From NCBI GenBank assembly GCA_037969395.1, contig JBBKXJ010000070.1, positions 1 to 64,000 of the forward strand: a stretch of DNA of 64,000 nucleotides, read 5' to 3'. Every line of letters begins with the position of its first letter. Within the stretch, counting starts at the first letter, position 1. This DNA comes from JBBKXJ01 sp037969395 (GTDB lineage: Bacteria; Pseudomonadota; Gammaproteobacteria; Pseudomonadales; JAUIET01). Position numbers and translations under genes: made by a program. Of the stretch, positions 35,340 through 44,177 are shown in pieces. The notes beneath the pieces were generated by a model that was not told where the DNA came from, searched no databases, and saw only the letters and a program-made list of their open reading frames with translations.

Positions 35340-35362
35340 TCCTTAAGCCTCAGGGCGCTTCA

Positions 35363-36679
35363 TTATGAGTCGTCGCCTGTGCTGCGGAACTCAGCAGAAC
35401 GCGCATGCGCGGTCAAGCCCTCGGCGCGCGCCAGCACTGACGCCGTTTGCGCCAGCGCGCGAGCACCCGCCGGTGAGCAATGGATAATGGAGCTGCGTTT
35501 TTGAAAATCATACACGCCCAACGGCGACGCAAAGCGCGCACTGCCGCCGGTGGGCAGAACATGGTTGCTGCCTGCACAGTAATCACCCAGGGCTTCCGGC
35601 GTGTGGCGCCCCATAAAAATTGCGCCGGCGTTGCGTGTGTCGTCCAGCAGCACGGTCGGGTCAGCCACTGAAAGCTCAAGATGCTCGGGCGCAATGCGAT
35701 TGGCAAGCGCCACAGCTTCTGCCAGGTCGCGTACTTTAATTAGCGCGCCACGGCGCGCCAGCGATTGCTCAATAACATCGCGGCGCTCCATCTCCGGCAG
35801 CAATTCAGCTATCGCCGCGTGCACCCTGGCTAGATAGTCAGCATCCGGGCAGAGCAGAATTGACTGCGCCATCTCATCGTGCTCGGCCTGCGAAAACAGG
35901 TCCATTGCAATCCAGCGCGGATCGGTCTGGCCATCGCAAATAATCAGTATCTCCGAAGGTCCCGCCAACATATCCAGCCCCACCCTGCCGTACACCTGTC
36001 GCTTCGCCTCGGCGACATACTGGTTGCCGGGGCCGACGATTTTATCGACCTTTGGTAACGTTGCAGTGCCGTACGCCAGTGCCGCAATCGCTTGAGCACC
36101 ACCAATCCGATAAATACAATCGACGCCGGCGATGTGGGCCGCCGCCAGCAGTATCGGACTCACCTCCCCCTCTGGAGTCGGTACTACCATCACAATCTGT
36201 TCGACGCCTGCCACCTGAGCCGGCAGTGCGTTCATCAATACGGACGAAGGGTACAGCGCTTTACCGCCCGGCACGTAGAGGCCTACGCGCTGTAGAGGCG
36301 TGATTTTCTGACCTAAAACAGTGCCGTCGGACTCGCTGAATTGCCAGGACGACTGCAGCTGCTGCTGGTGATAATGGCGAATGCGCTGCGCCGCATGCTG
36401 CAACGCTGCGGCTTGCTGCGGGCTGATCGCCAGCATTGCGTCTTCTAATTGCGCGGCGTCGATTTGCAGATCACTTACCTTTTGCGGTTGCCAGCGATCA
36501 AACTGTCGGGTCAACTCCAGCAAAGTCTCGTCACCGCCGTCACGCACGCGCGCAATAATGTCTGCCACGCGCTCACCAAGCGCCGCATCGGCCGCCGCTT
36601 CAACGCTCAGCAACTCCGTAAGGCGCTGCTGAAAATCCGCCGTTCCGCTATCAAGTAAACGAATGCTGGCTTCAAGCAT
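35363..36679 (-). CDS. hisD: Histidinol dehydrogenase HisD
   Basis: HisD catalyses the last two steps of histidine synthesis, histidinol to histidine, with NAD and zinc. It is 438 residues. Seen are VGLYVPGGKALYPSSVLMNALPAQVAGV, the NAD-binding KVDKIVGPGNQYVAEAKRQV, the zinc and catalytic region DLFSQAEHDEMAQSILL, APEHLEL, and GDYCAGSNHVLPTGGSARF. The ATG at 36679 follows a GGGG site. It lies 30 bp after hisG; the hisC often found downstream is absent. Confidence 0.97.
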   Translation of the reverse strand: MLEASIRLLDSGTADFQQRLTELLSVEAAADAALGERVADIIARVRDGGDETLLELTRQFDRWQPQKVSDLQIDAAQLEDAMLAISPQQAAALQHAAQRIRHYHQQQLQSSWQFSESDGTVLGQKITPLQRVGLYVPGGKALYPSSVLMNALPAQVAGVEQIVMVVPTPEGEVSPILLAAAHIAGVDCIYRIGGAQAIAALAYGTATLPKVDKIVGPGNQYVAEAKRQVYGRVGLDMLAGPSEILIICDGQTDPRWIAMDLFSQAEHDEMAQSILLCPDADYLARVHAAIAELLPEMERRDVIEQSLARRGALIKVRDLAEAVALANRIAPEHLELSVADPTVLLDDTRNAGAIFMGRHTPEALGDYCAGSNHVLPTGGSARFASPLGVYDFQKRSSIIHCSPAGARALAQTASVLARAEGLTAHARSAEFRSTGDDS

Positions 36680-36709
36680 ACTCTACCCCCTCACAGGCAG
36701 TATAACGAT

Positions 36710-37348
36710 TCACGCTGAAGCCACTGCGGCGCCTAACTGAGCGACTAACGCCTGAATCGCGCTATGTTTCATTTTCATTGCTGCTTTATTAACAATCAGC
36801 CGCGCACTCACCGGCGCAATCAGTTGCCGCTCTTGCAAGCCATTGGCTTTCAGGGTGTTACCGGTATCGACGATATCCACAATTTCGTCTGCCAACCCCA
36901 CCAGCGGCGCCAGTTCCAACGCGCCGTATAGTGTAACGATGTCGGCATTGATGCCGTGCTCGGCATAATAGCGTTTCGCGATATTGACAAATTTGCTGGC
37001 AACAGTACGACGCTTACCGTGTGGCGCATCGCCTTGCAGGCCAGCTGTCATCAAGCGGCAGCCGGCGATTTTCAGGTCCAGCAGCTCATACAAATCGTCG
37101 CAGCCGTACTCAAGCAGCATGTCTTTGCCGGCAACGCCGAGATCGGCGACGCCATGACGCACATACGTCGTTACATCCGCTCCGCGTAACACCAACAGAC
37201 GCACAGACTCGATATTGGTTGCGAATATAAGCTTACGCGAGGTGTTGATGTCGTCCTCGGGTTCAATGCCGGCGGTTGCCAGTAAGGGTAGTGTCTCTTT
37301 CAGGATGCGCCCCTTGGTTAGCGCGATAGTCAAACTGGTACTCACCAT
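36710..37348 (-). CDS. hisG: ATP phosphoribosyltransferase, short form HisG
   Basis: HisG makes phosphoribosyl-ATP, the first step of histidine synthesis. At 212 residues it is the short form, which lacks the C-terminal regulatory domain and in known cases needs HisZ; no hisZ is in the window. Seen are LTIALTKGRILKETLPLL, YVRHGVADLGVAGKDMLLEYG and the PRPP-binding DEIVDIVDTGNTLKANGL. It starts 12 bp after murA. Confidence 0.97.
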   Translation of the reverse strand: MVSTSLTIALTKGRILKETLPLLATAGIEPEDDINTSRKLIFATNIESVRLLVLRGADVTTYVRHGVADLGVAGKDMLLEYGCDDLYELLDLKIAGCRLMTAGLQGDAPHGKRRTVASKFVNIAKRYYAEHGINADIVTLYGALELAPLVGLADEIVDIVDTGNTLKANGLQERQLIAPVSARLIVNKAAMKMKHSAIQALVAQLGAAVASA

Positions 37349-37360
37349 TTACCCTGCCAT

Positions 37361-38623
37361 TTATCCGGATATGCGGCGAATCTTACCGCCCAAAGACTGA
37401 AATTTTTCTTCGATACGCTCATAACCGCGATCAATGTGATAAATGCGGTCAATAAGCGTTTCGCCCTCGGCCACCAGAGCGGCAATCACCAGGCTGGCCG
37501 ATGCGCGCAAATCAGTCGCCATGACCGGCGCCCCTTTGAGGCGTTCCACTCCTTCAACTATGGCAGTATTACCCTTGACCGTAATGTTAGCGCCCATGCG
37601 ATTCATTTCGTGGGTCTGGATTAAGCGATTCTCAAAAATTGTTTCGGTCACCATACTGGTGCCCTCAGCCACCGCATTCATGGCCATAAACTGGGCCTGC
37701 ATATCGGTAGGAAAAGCCGGATAAGGCGCAGTTTTTATATTCACGCCGCGCGTTCGCCGCCCTTCCATATCCAGCACTATCCAGTCGTCACCGTGGCTAA
37801 TGCGCGCGCCGGCTTCCTGCAATTTTGCGAGCACCGCCTCCAACGCATCTGGCTGGGTGTCTTTCAATTTAATCGAGCCACCGGTCGCCGCCGCCGCAAC
37901 GAGATAGGTGCCCGCCTCTATTCGATCCGGCATGACTCGATAGTCGCATCCATGCAGTTCACGCACGCCATCAATAACCAGTGTATCTGTACCTTCGCCC
38001 TGTATACGCGCACCCATGGCGCGCAGGCAACAGGCAAGATCAACGATTTCAGGCTCACAAGCGGCGTTTTCTATCACAGTCTGGCCTTCTGCCAGCGTGG
38101 CCGCCATCAGCAGATTTTCAGTGCCGCCCACAGTGACTGTATCCAGAAAAATCTGCGCGCCGCGTAATCGCCCGTCCACTGTCGCATTAATGTAGCCGTC
38201 TTCGATGACAATTTTGGCACCCAGTGATTCAAGCCCGCGCAGGTGCAGATCGATGGGTCTGCTGCCAATCGCACAGCCGCCAGGAAATGATACACGCGCC
38301 GTGCCGAAACGCGTCAGCATGGGCCCCAGCACGAGAATGGAGGCGCGCATGGTTTTAACTAACTCATACGGCGCCGTGAATTGATTGACCCTACTAGTAT
38401 TCACTTCGATGTCGAGATTTTCATCGAGGGTCAATTCAGCGCCGAGACAGCCGAGCAGCTCCATCATAGTGGTAATGTCGTGCAGATGCGGCAAATTGGC
38501 AACCCGCACCGGCTCACTCGCTAACAGCGTGGCAGCGAGAATAGGCAAAGCAGAGTTTTTCGCGCCGGAAACGCGTATTTCGCCCTGCAAGCGTACGCCG
38601 CCGGTGATAACAAGTTTATCCAC
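37361..38623 (-). CDS. murA: UDP-N-acetylglucosamine 1-carboxyvinyltransferase MurA
   Basis: MurA commits UDP-GlcNAc to peptidoglycan by adding enolpyruvate. It is 420 residues. The catalytic loop FPGGCAIGSRPIDLHL places the reactive cysteine at about residue 117, so the target of fosfomycin is present. Also seen are ISGAKNSALPIL-type KN motif (GAKNSALPILAATLL) and DLRASASLVIAALVAEG near the end. The GTG at 38623 has an AAGGG site 5 bp upstream. The order ibaG-murA-hisG-hisD matches pseudomonads. Confidence 0.97.
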   Translation of the reverse strand: MDKLVITGGVRLQGEIRVSGAKNSALPILAATLLASEPVRVANLPHLHDITTMMELLGCLGAELTLDENLDIEVNTSRVNQFTAPYELVKTMRASILVLGPMLTRFGTARVSFPGGCAIGSRPIDLHLRGLESLGAKIVIEDGYINATVDGRLRGAQIFLDTVTVGGTENLLMAATLAEGQTVIENAACEPEIVDLACCLRAMGARIQGEGTDTLVIDGVRELHGCDYRVMPDRIEAGTYLVAAAATGGSIKLKDTQPDALEAVLAKLQEAGARISHGDDWIVLDMEGRRTRGVNIKTAPYPAFPTDMQAQFMAMNAVAEGTSMVTETIFENRLIQTHEMNRMGANITVKGNTAIVEGVERLKGAPVMATDLRASASLVIAALVAEGETLIDRIYHIDRGYERIEEKFQSLGGKIRRISG

Positions 38624-38644
38624 TAGTACCCTTTCGAGGTGATA

Positions 38645-38863
38645 TTACGGGGTAGAGGTTTTGATATTGACCGCGTGAATACGACCGTCGGCAATAAGAT
38701 CGGCCAACGGCGCGTACACTAGCTGCTGGCATTTGACCGGGCTAAGGCCGGCAAATTGTGCGTCTACGACGCTGATATTGAAGTGGCCGCCTTGTTCACG
38801 AACCTCAACTTCGCCTGAGCTAAAGTGTTCGCGTACTATTTGAGCAAGTTGTTCGCTGTGCAT
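38645..38863 (-). CDS. ibaG: BolA-family protein IbaG
   Basis: This is a 72-residue BolA-like protein in the usual position before murA. Relatives bind monothiol glutaredoxins and iron-sulfur clusters and affect acid tolerance. The family core VREQGGHFNISVVDAQFAGLSPVKCQQLVYAPLADLI, with a late IHAVNIKT, is intact. The mlaB gene that precedes it in Escherichia coli is not here. Confidence 0.92.
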   Translation of the reverse strand: MHSEQLAQIVREHFSSGEVEVREQGGHFNISVVDAQFAGLSPVKCQQLVYAPLADLIADGRIHAVNIKTSTP

Positions 38864-38919
38864 GATGGTATTTGAATAAAGGAAAATTTGGCGCGCATTC
38901 TAGCAGTGCGCGCCGATGG

Positions 38920-39591
38920 CTAGCTACTGACATCTTTCGCAGTAACTACCCAATTATCAATCACCTTGCCGATGTCGCCGTTATAGCGCTGCGCGGCGGC
39001 CGCGAATTGGCTACGATAGACCTTGCCAAGATTAACGGTCTGGATGGTGACATTACGTACCTTCCACTCCTGTTTATTGTTCTGCCGCATTTTGTATCTG
39101 ATCACCACCGGCTTGTTGCCTTCATCAACAATATGCTGTTTCACCACCACACTCTGGCCCGCTAACGGCGCCGACGGCAGCGGTTCAACTTCAATGGTCT
39201 GACCCTTGAAGGTCATCATCCCTTTCGCATAAGTGCTAAGCAGGCCTTCACGAAAGCGCTCTTTAAAGCGAGTGACATGGGTGCGAAACTGCTCGCGCTC
39301 GGCGTCAGATTTAAGCGCCATATATTGCCGCTTGCTGCCGTACGAGCCCATTACGCCGCGCGCGAAGCTGTTGAAATCGACTAGTGGCGAAATAATGCGG
39401 TCTATTTCCGCCGTAAACTTGTCGGGATCTTTAGCGTAGTAGGAGCGCGCTGCTTCGACAGCGCTAACCAGTTCAACGGTAGCTTCCTTGATCACTGCAT
39501 CGGGTGCTGCAGCGGTCGCGGCAATAGCCTGCGATAATCCCGCGACTGACAGCAACCCCATTAACAAAATGCGATTAAAATAACGACGCAT
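38920..39591 (-). CDS. mlaC: Periplasmic phospholipid-binding protein MlaC
   Basis: MlaC shuttles phospholipids across the periplasm between the outer-membrane MlaA complex and the inner-membrane MlaFEDB transporter. The ATG at 39591 has an AAGGAG site at 7 bp and gives 223 residues: a signal peptide (about 1-26, ending AIAA) and a Tol_Tol_Ttg2 domain containing DFNSFARGVMGSYG and YAKGMMTFKGQTIEVEPLP. It is in the canonical slot before ibaG-murA, but mlaF, mlaE, mlaD and mlaB are absent on both sides. Confidence 0.92.
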   Translation of the reverse strand: MRRYFNRILLMGLLSVAGLSQAIAATAAAPDAVIKEATVELVSAVEAARSYYAKDPDKFTAEIDRIISPLVDFNSFARGVMGSYGSKRQYMALKSDAEREQFRTHVTRFKERFREGLLSTYAKGMMTFKGQTIEVEPLPSAPLAGQSVVVKQHIVDEGNKPVVIRYKMRQNNKQEWKVRNVTIQTVNLGKVYRSQFAAAAQRYNGDIGKVIDNWVVTAKDVSS

Positions 39592-39711
39592 TAGACATCT
39601 CCTTTTCGTTCGACGGTTAAATGTAACCAATTTTCTTTCCCAATGAAAGTAAGGCCACTGTTGCTTCATAGTAGCTCCAAAATCTTTATTTATAACACCA
39701 GTCTAGTTCCT

Positions 39712-39741
39712 ATGACATTAAAAAAACCTGAATGTTATAAT
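39712..39741 (+). promoter_or_regulatory. Putative promoter of the yrbG-kds-lpt unit
   Basis: ATGACA (39712-39717) and a perfect TATAAT (39736-39741) are 18 bp apart, about 32 bp before the yrbG start in the divergent gap with mlaC. Confidence 0.55.
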
Positions 39742-39773
39742 TTTTCGCTATATTCCCTGGTTGCCTACTCTCC

Positions 39774-40721
39774 ATGCTAACTGCTGTACTCGCGCTCATC
39801 GCCGGTTTTATCGGCTTAATTTGGAGTGCCGATAAATTTGTCGCCGGTGCTGCAGTCAGCGCCCGCAAACTGGGAATGTCCACCTTTATGATAGGGCTGA
39901 CCGTGGTGGCGTTTGGCACCTCGGCACCGGAATTACTAGTGGCGTTTAGCGCCGCAATGGACAACGCCAGTGGACTCGCGGTCGGCAATGCGCTGGGCTC
40001 TAATCTGGCCAATATCGGCCTGGTGCTGGCCGTTACAGCGTTAATTTCTCGTATTCCTATTTCGAAAGGCTTACTGCGCAACGAATTACCGATTGTGCTG
40101 GCGGTCACTGCATTAGCCGGCTATTGCTTATACGATAACAATTTGAGCCGTAGTGATGGTGTGGTACTTGCAGTCGCGCTGGTGCTGACGCTGGTGTGGA
40201 TGGTCAAAGGACCGAAAGCAGAGACGGCGGTAGTCGAAACCGAGATTCCCGGCGTTGAAGACCGATTAATGTGGGTTTATCTTATCGGTGGCCTGCTGCT
40301 GCTGATGGTCAGTTCGGAGTTGCTGGTTTATGGTGCCAAAGAGCTGGCGCTCATGTTGGGTGTGAGCCAATTGGTTATCGGCCTTACCGTGGTCGCCGTT
40401 GGCACCAGTTTGCCGGAACTTGCAGCAGCGGTGATGAGCGCCATACGCGGCCATCACGACATGGCGCTTGGCAACGTCATGGGTTCAAATATCTTTAATA
40501 TACTGGCGGTGATGGCGGTGCCTGGCATAATTGCGCCGGTACAGTTTTCAGCAGAGATTTTCACGCGCGATTATCTGGCTATGGCGGGCATCACCGTTTT
40601 GTTGGCGTTGATACTATATATTGATGCATTCGTGCGTAAGCAGCCACGGCTCGGCAAACTGGCCGCCGGCATACTATTGTCCTGCTATGCCACATATTAT
40701 TATTTCCTGTTTCGACATTGA
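39774..40721 (+). CDS. yrbG: Calcium/sodium antiporter, CaCA family (YrbG)
   Basis: This 315-residue inner-membrane exchanger is of the K+-dependent Na+/Ca2+ exchanger-like branch. About ten helices form two inverted repeats, each with the ion-binding alpha motif: GLTVVAFGTSAPELLVAF (about 41-58) and GLTVVAVGTSLPELAAAV (about 202-219), each followed by a GNxxGSN stretch (GNALGSNLANI, GNVMGSNIFNI). It begins the kds-lpt unit as in Escherichia coli. The transported ion is inferred from the family only. Confidence 0.93.
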   Translation: MLTAVLALIAGFIGLIWSADKFVAGAAVSARKLGMSTFMIGLTVVAFGTSAPELLVAFSAAMDNASGLAVGNALGSNLANIGLVLAVTALISRIPISKGLLRNELPIVLAVTALAGYCLYDNNLSRSDGVVLAVALVLTLVWMVKGPKAETAVVETEIPGVEDRLMWVYLIGGLLLLMVSSELLVYGAKELALMLGVSQLVIGLTVVAVGTSLPELAAAVMSAIRGHHDMALGNVMGSNIFNILAVMAVPGIIAPVQFSAEIFTRDYLAMAGITVLLALILYIDAFVRKQPRLGKLAAGILLSCYATYYYFLFRH

Positions 40722-40754
40722 CGCTAACCCCTATCTTAATCTTAAAATTGCAGC

Positions 40755-41726
40755 ATGGTTAAAAATACGTTTATTGAAGTAGGCCGCCGCACCGTGCGCA
40801 TGGAAGCCGAGGCGGTTGCTAGCCTGGTTGACCGCATCGACGCAAGCTTTGGCGAGGCTTGCGAGATTCTGCTGCGCTGCGAAGGCCGCATTGTGGTATC
40901 TGGTATGGGTAAATCCGGGCATATTGCCAATAAGATCGCTGCCACATTGGCCAGCACCGGCAGTCCTGCGTTTTTTGTGCACCCGGCCGAGGCAAGCCAC
41001 GGCGACATGGGTATGATTACCAAACAAGATGTGGTTATCGCCTTATCTAATTCTGGCAACACCGCCGAGATAACCGCTATATTGCCGCTTTTGAAGCGCC
41101 AGTCGGTGCCGTTAATCAGCCTCTGCGGCAATTCCAACTCGACATTGGCCGAACACGCCGATGTCAATCTCGATGTCGGTGTCGCTGTTGAAGCCTGCCC
41201 GCTTGATCTGGCCCCGACATCAAGCACCACGGTAAGCCTGGTGATGGGTGACGCGCTTGCCATTGCCCTGCTGGAGGCGCGTGGCTTTACCGCCGAAGAC
41301 TTCGCCTATTCACATCCTGGCGGCACGCTGGGCAAACGCCTGCTGCTAAAAGTTGACGATGTGATGCGCCGCGACCAAGCCGTGCCAACGGTTGATAGCG
41401 AAACGGTGCTAAAAAATGCGCTGCTGGAAATGAGCGCCAAGGGACTGGGCATGACCACGGTGGTTGACGCTAAACGGCGGCTACTCGGTATTTTCACCGA
41501 CGGGGATCTGCGCCGCGCACTCGACGACGATGTCGATTTTCAGCGCACAGTGATCAGTGCCATAATGTCTACCAAGGTCAAAACCATTGCGGCGCAGGCG
41601 CTGGCCGCAGAAGCGCTGTCAATTATGGAAGAATACAATATCACCGTCATTGTGGTCGTTAATAATGACTCACAGCCAGTCGGCGTGGTACATATGCATG
41701 ACTTACTCAAAGCGGGTTTGGCTTGA
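40755..41726 (+). CDS. kdsD: Arabinose-5-phosphate isomerase KdsD
   Basis: KdsD converts ribulose-5-phosphate to arabinose-5-phosphate, the first step toward KDO of LPS. It is 323 residues: an SIS domain (about 30-170, with VVSGMGKSGHIANKIAATLASTG, HPAEASHGDMG and ALSNSGNTAEI) and two CBS domains (about 205-260 and 270-323, including FTDGDLRR). The gap after yrbG is 33 bp; the stop overlaps kdsC. Confidence 0.96.
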   Translation: MVKNTFIEVGRRTVRMEAEAVASLVDRIDASFGEACEILLRCEGRIVVSGMGKSGHIANKIAATLASTGSPAFFVHPAEASHGDMGMITKQDVVIALSNSGNTAEITAILPLLKRQSVPLISLCGNSNSTLAEHADVNLDVGVAVEACPLDLAPTSSTTVSLVMGDALAIALLEARGFTAEDFAYSHPGGTLGKRLLLKVDDVMRRDQAVPTVDSETVLKNALLEMSAKGLGMTTVVDAKRRLLGIFTDGDLRRALDDDVDFQRTVISAIMSTKVKTIAAQALAAEALSIMEEYNITVIVVVNNDSQPVGVVHMHDLLKAGLA

Positions 41727-42265
41727 ATCAGGCGCAATTGAAAAGAACTAGCCAACTGGCAGCAAACGTGCGTTTGCTGATACTTGACGTTGACGGAGTG
41801 ATGACCGACGGCAAACTGTATTTCAGTGCCAGCGGCGACACTATGAAAACCTTTCATACGCAGGACGGTCAGGGCATCAAGCTGCTGCGTGACAGCGGTA
41901 TTGCGGTCGGCATTATTACCGGGCGAAAATCAGAGATTGTTGCGCAACGCGCTGCCGAGCTTGGGCTGGACCACGTGCTGCAAGGCCGCGAAGACAAATT
42001 GCAAGCCTTGCAGGAGCTGCTTAGCGGCACCAGTCATAGTCTTGCAGATACCGCTTATATGGGTGACGACCTGCCCGACCTGGCGGCAATACAAGCCGCG
42101 GGCCTTGGCGTTGCGGTGTGCAATGCCAGTGCGGTTGTTCGGCAACACGCCGACTTCGTCACTAAGGCCAGCGGCGGCAACGGCGCGGTGCGTGAAGTCT
42201 GCGAGCTGATCATGCAGGCGCAAAACACTTTTGAGCGGCAGCTTGCAGCGTATTTTTTGCCATGA
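41723..42265 (+). CDS. kdsC: 3-deoxy-D-manno-octulosonate 8-phosphate phosphatase KdsC
   Basis: KdsC is a HAD phosphatase that makes free KDO. It is 180 residues. Motif I LILDVDGVMTDG holds D22 and D24; motif II is IITGRKS; motif III/IV is AYMGDDLPDL. The start is TTG 41723 in a TTGA overlap with the kdsD stop; no ATG is in place before motif I. Confidence 0.95.
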   Translation: MNQAQLKRTSQLAANVRLLILDVDGVMTDGKLYFSASGDTMKTFHTQDGQGIKLLRDSGIAVGIITGRKSEIVAQRAAELGLDHVLQGREDKLQALQELLSGTSHSLADTAYMGDDLPDLAAIQAAGLGVAVCNASAVVRQHADFVTKASGGNGAVREVCELIMQAQNTFERQLAAYFLP

Positions 42266-42840
42266 AGCTGGCGCGACTGGCAACTTCAAAACGCGTTCAT
42301 GCCACGCTTGCTTTGATCATTGTTTTTGTCAGCGTGCGCGTTTTGGAGCGCAACGATGACAGCACACTTAACGTTAACGAAGTCGCCAGAAATCAAGTCG
42401 CCGACAATTACTCGACCGATATCACCGCCCTGCAGTTTAATGAAGCCGGCGAGTTGCAATACCATTTGCATGCCGACCGCGCAGCACACTATTTACATAC
42501 CGACATCGCATTGGTACAGCGCCCGGTACTGCTAAGCTATGCTGACGACGGTGCGGTGTGGCGTTCGGTCGCCGGGCATGGCAAGGTGAGACCCGGCGGC
42601 AATATTATTGACCTGTGGGACAACGTCGTTATCCGTCGCACCGATGACAGCGCCGAAATAGCAACCGACGATGTCACCTTCGATACGCTGAATGGCGAGG
42701 CAGATACCACGGCTGCGGTGACAATTACAACGCCGACCAGCCAATTACAAGGCAACGGCATGCATGCCAACATCGACACGGAAACCGTTAACTTGTTAAA
42801 CAATGTGAGAGGAACCTATGGATTACGTGCGCCGCAATAA
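42262..42840 (+). CDS. lptC: LPS export system protein LptC
   Basis: LptC is the bitopic inner-membrane link between the LptB2FG transporter and LptA. It is 192 residues: one N-terminal membrane helix (about 13-28) and a periplasmic beta-jellyroll domain (about 48-192, YSTDITALQFNEAGELQYHLHADRAAHY). The ATG overlaps kdsC by ATGA, and its end overlaps lptA by 23 bp. Confidence 0.92.
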   Translation: MKLARLATSKRVHATLALIIVFVSVRVLERNDDSTLNVNEVARNQVADNYSTDITALQFNEAGELQYHLHADRAAHYLHTDIALVQRPVLLSYADDGAVWRSVAGHGKVRPGGNIIDLWDNVVIRRTDDSAEIATDDVTFDTLNGEADTTAAVTITTPTSQLQGNGMHANIDTETVNLLNNVRGTYGLRAPQ

Positions 42841-43354
42841 GTCAGGCGTATTATTGTGTCTCGCTGTCTGGCTGACACTGCCGACGGTTTGCCTGGCGCT
42901 GCCGGACGATGAACTGCAGCCTATAAAAATCAAGACCGACACATCGGAACGCGATGAGAAAAAGGGCATAACGACCTTCACCGGCAATGTCACTATTGAC
43001 CAGGGCAGCCTGCACATCGACGCCGATAAAGTCGTTATTTACGGCATTGATGAGATTTCCAAAATTGTGGCCACCGGCAAACCGGCAAAACTGCAGCAGC
43101 AGCCGGAGCCTGACAAGCAGGTTGTGCACGCGCATGGGAATACCATTGAATATTTACTCGTAGAAGATCGTGTGCATCTGATCGACAACGCCTATGTTGA
43201 GCAAGAGGGCTCGACCGTCCGCGGCGCGCGTATTAACTACGACATTGCAAAACAGCTGGTGAAAGCTGATAGCAACTCAGCCGACGGCCGAGTACAAATG
43301 GTCATACCGCCAAAGAAAAAGACCGCCAAACCAAACCAGGACACGCAGCAATAA
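42818..43354 (+). CDS. lptA: Periplasmic LPS transport protein LptA
   Basis: LptA forms the periplasmic bridge for LPS. It is 178 residues with a signal peptide (about 1-28, VCLA-LPDD) and an OstA-like domain (about 45-150: GITTFTGNVTIDQGSLHIDADKVVIYG, EDRVHLIDNAYVEQEGSTVRGARINYD). The C-terminus is Lys/Gln-rich and short. ATG 42818 has a GAGG site 5 bp upstream; the stop shares a base with lptB. Confidence 0.94.
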   Translation: MDYVRRNKSGVLLCLAVWLTLPTVCLALPDDELQPIKIKTDTSERDEKKGITTFTGNVTIDQGSLHIDADKVVIYGIDEISKIVATGKPAKLQQQPEPDKQVVHAHGNTIEYLLVEDRVHLIDNAYVEQEGSTVRGARINYDIAKQLVKADSNSADGRVQMVIPPKKKTAKPNQDTQQ

Positions 43355-44079
43355 TGGCACTGCTACAAGCGCTTAATCTGGCAAAATCCTACAAAGGCAG
43401 ACAGGTTGTTAAGGACGTATCGCTGCAGGTTAACAGCGGCGACATAGTCGGCTTATTAGGACCCAATGGGGCTGGCAAAACCACCTGTTTTTATATGGTA
43501 GTCGGCATTATTCGCGCCGAAAAAGGCCACATAAAAATAGATGACACCGACCTCACACCGCTGCCCATGCATAAACGTTCACAGCGAGGGCTGGGCTATT
43601 TGCCGCAGGAAGCCTCGGTATTTCGCAAACTCAGCGTGGAAAACAATATTCGCGCCATCCTCCAGACTCGCAAAGATATCAACCGCAGTGAGCGCGCTGA
43701 CAAGCTCGAACAATTGTTGGACGAATTCCACATTACCCACATTCGCAAAAGTCTGGGCATGGCGTTGTCAGGTGGCGAGCGGCGGCGCGTTGAGATTGCG
43801 CGCGCGCTGGCAACGGAACCCGCCTTTATACTACTCGACGAACCTTTCGCCGGCGTCGACCCGATATCGGTGAGTGATATCAAACAGATCATCATCCAAC
43901 TGAAACAAAAAGGCATCGGCGTGCTTATTACTGATCACAATGTACGCGACACACTGGATATCTGCGAGAATGCCTATATCGTTAGTGAAGGTATTATTAT
44001 CGCCGAAGGCAATGCGGCGGCAATTTTAAGCCACCCCAAAGTCAAGGAAGTGTATCTGGGTCAGCAATTTCAGCTATGA
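43354..44079 (+). CDS. lptB: LPS export ABC transporter ATPase LptB
   Basis: LptB powers LPS extraction from the inner membrane with LptF and LptG, which are not in this window. It is 241 residues. Walker A GPNGAGKTT is near 38-46, the Q-loop at GYLPQEASVF, the signature LSGGERRRVEIARAL near 139, Walker B FILLDEPFAGVDP, and the H-loop LITDHNVRDTL. It is coupled to lptA by a one-base overlap. Confidence 0.98.
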   Translation: MALLQALNLAKSYKGRQVVKDVSLQVNSGDIVGLLGPNGAGKTTCFYMVVGIIRAEKGHIKIDDTDLTPLPMHKRSQRGLGYLPQEASVFRKLSVENNIRAILQTRKDINRSERADKLEQLLDEFHITHIRKSLGMALSGGERRRVEIARALATEPAFILLDEPFAGVDPISVSDIKQIIIQLKQKGIGVLITDHNVRDTLDICENAYIVSEGIIIAEGNAAAILSHPKVKEVYLGQQFQL

Positions 44080-44087
44080 TCACACTG

Positions 44088-44124
44088 AGCTGCGGCAACA
44101 TTGCCTGCATGGCGACTCGCAGCT
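44088..44124 (+). other. Hairpin in the lptB-rpoN gap
   Basis: A perfect 7-bp inverted repeat AGCTGCG/CGCAGCT encloses 23 nt and ends 11 bp before an AAGGAG site (44136-44141). There is no T run. It could protect the upstream mRNA end or modulate access to the leader ribosome site. Confidence 0.45.
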
Positions 44125-44150
44125 AAACTTAAGTAAAGGAGCGTTAGATT

Positions 44151-44177
44151 TTGAGAACATCAATTTCCCTGCTATGA
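44151..44177 (+). CDS. Possible 8-codon leader ORF coupled to rpoN
   Basis: A strong AAGGAG at 44136-44141 is followed at 9 bp not by the rpoN ATG but by a TTG opening MRTSISLL and a stop. The TGA (44175-44177) overlaps the rpoN ATG (44174-44176) as ATGA, while the rpoN ATG has no ribosome site of its own. The arrangement is typical of translational coupling. Its expression is inferred only. Confidence 0.4.
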   Translation: MRTSISLL

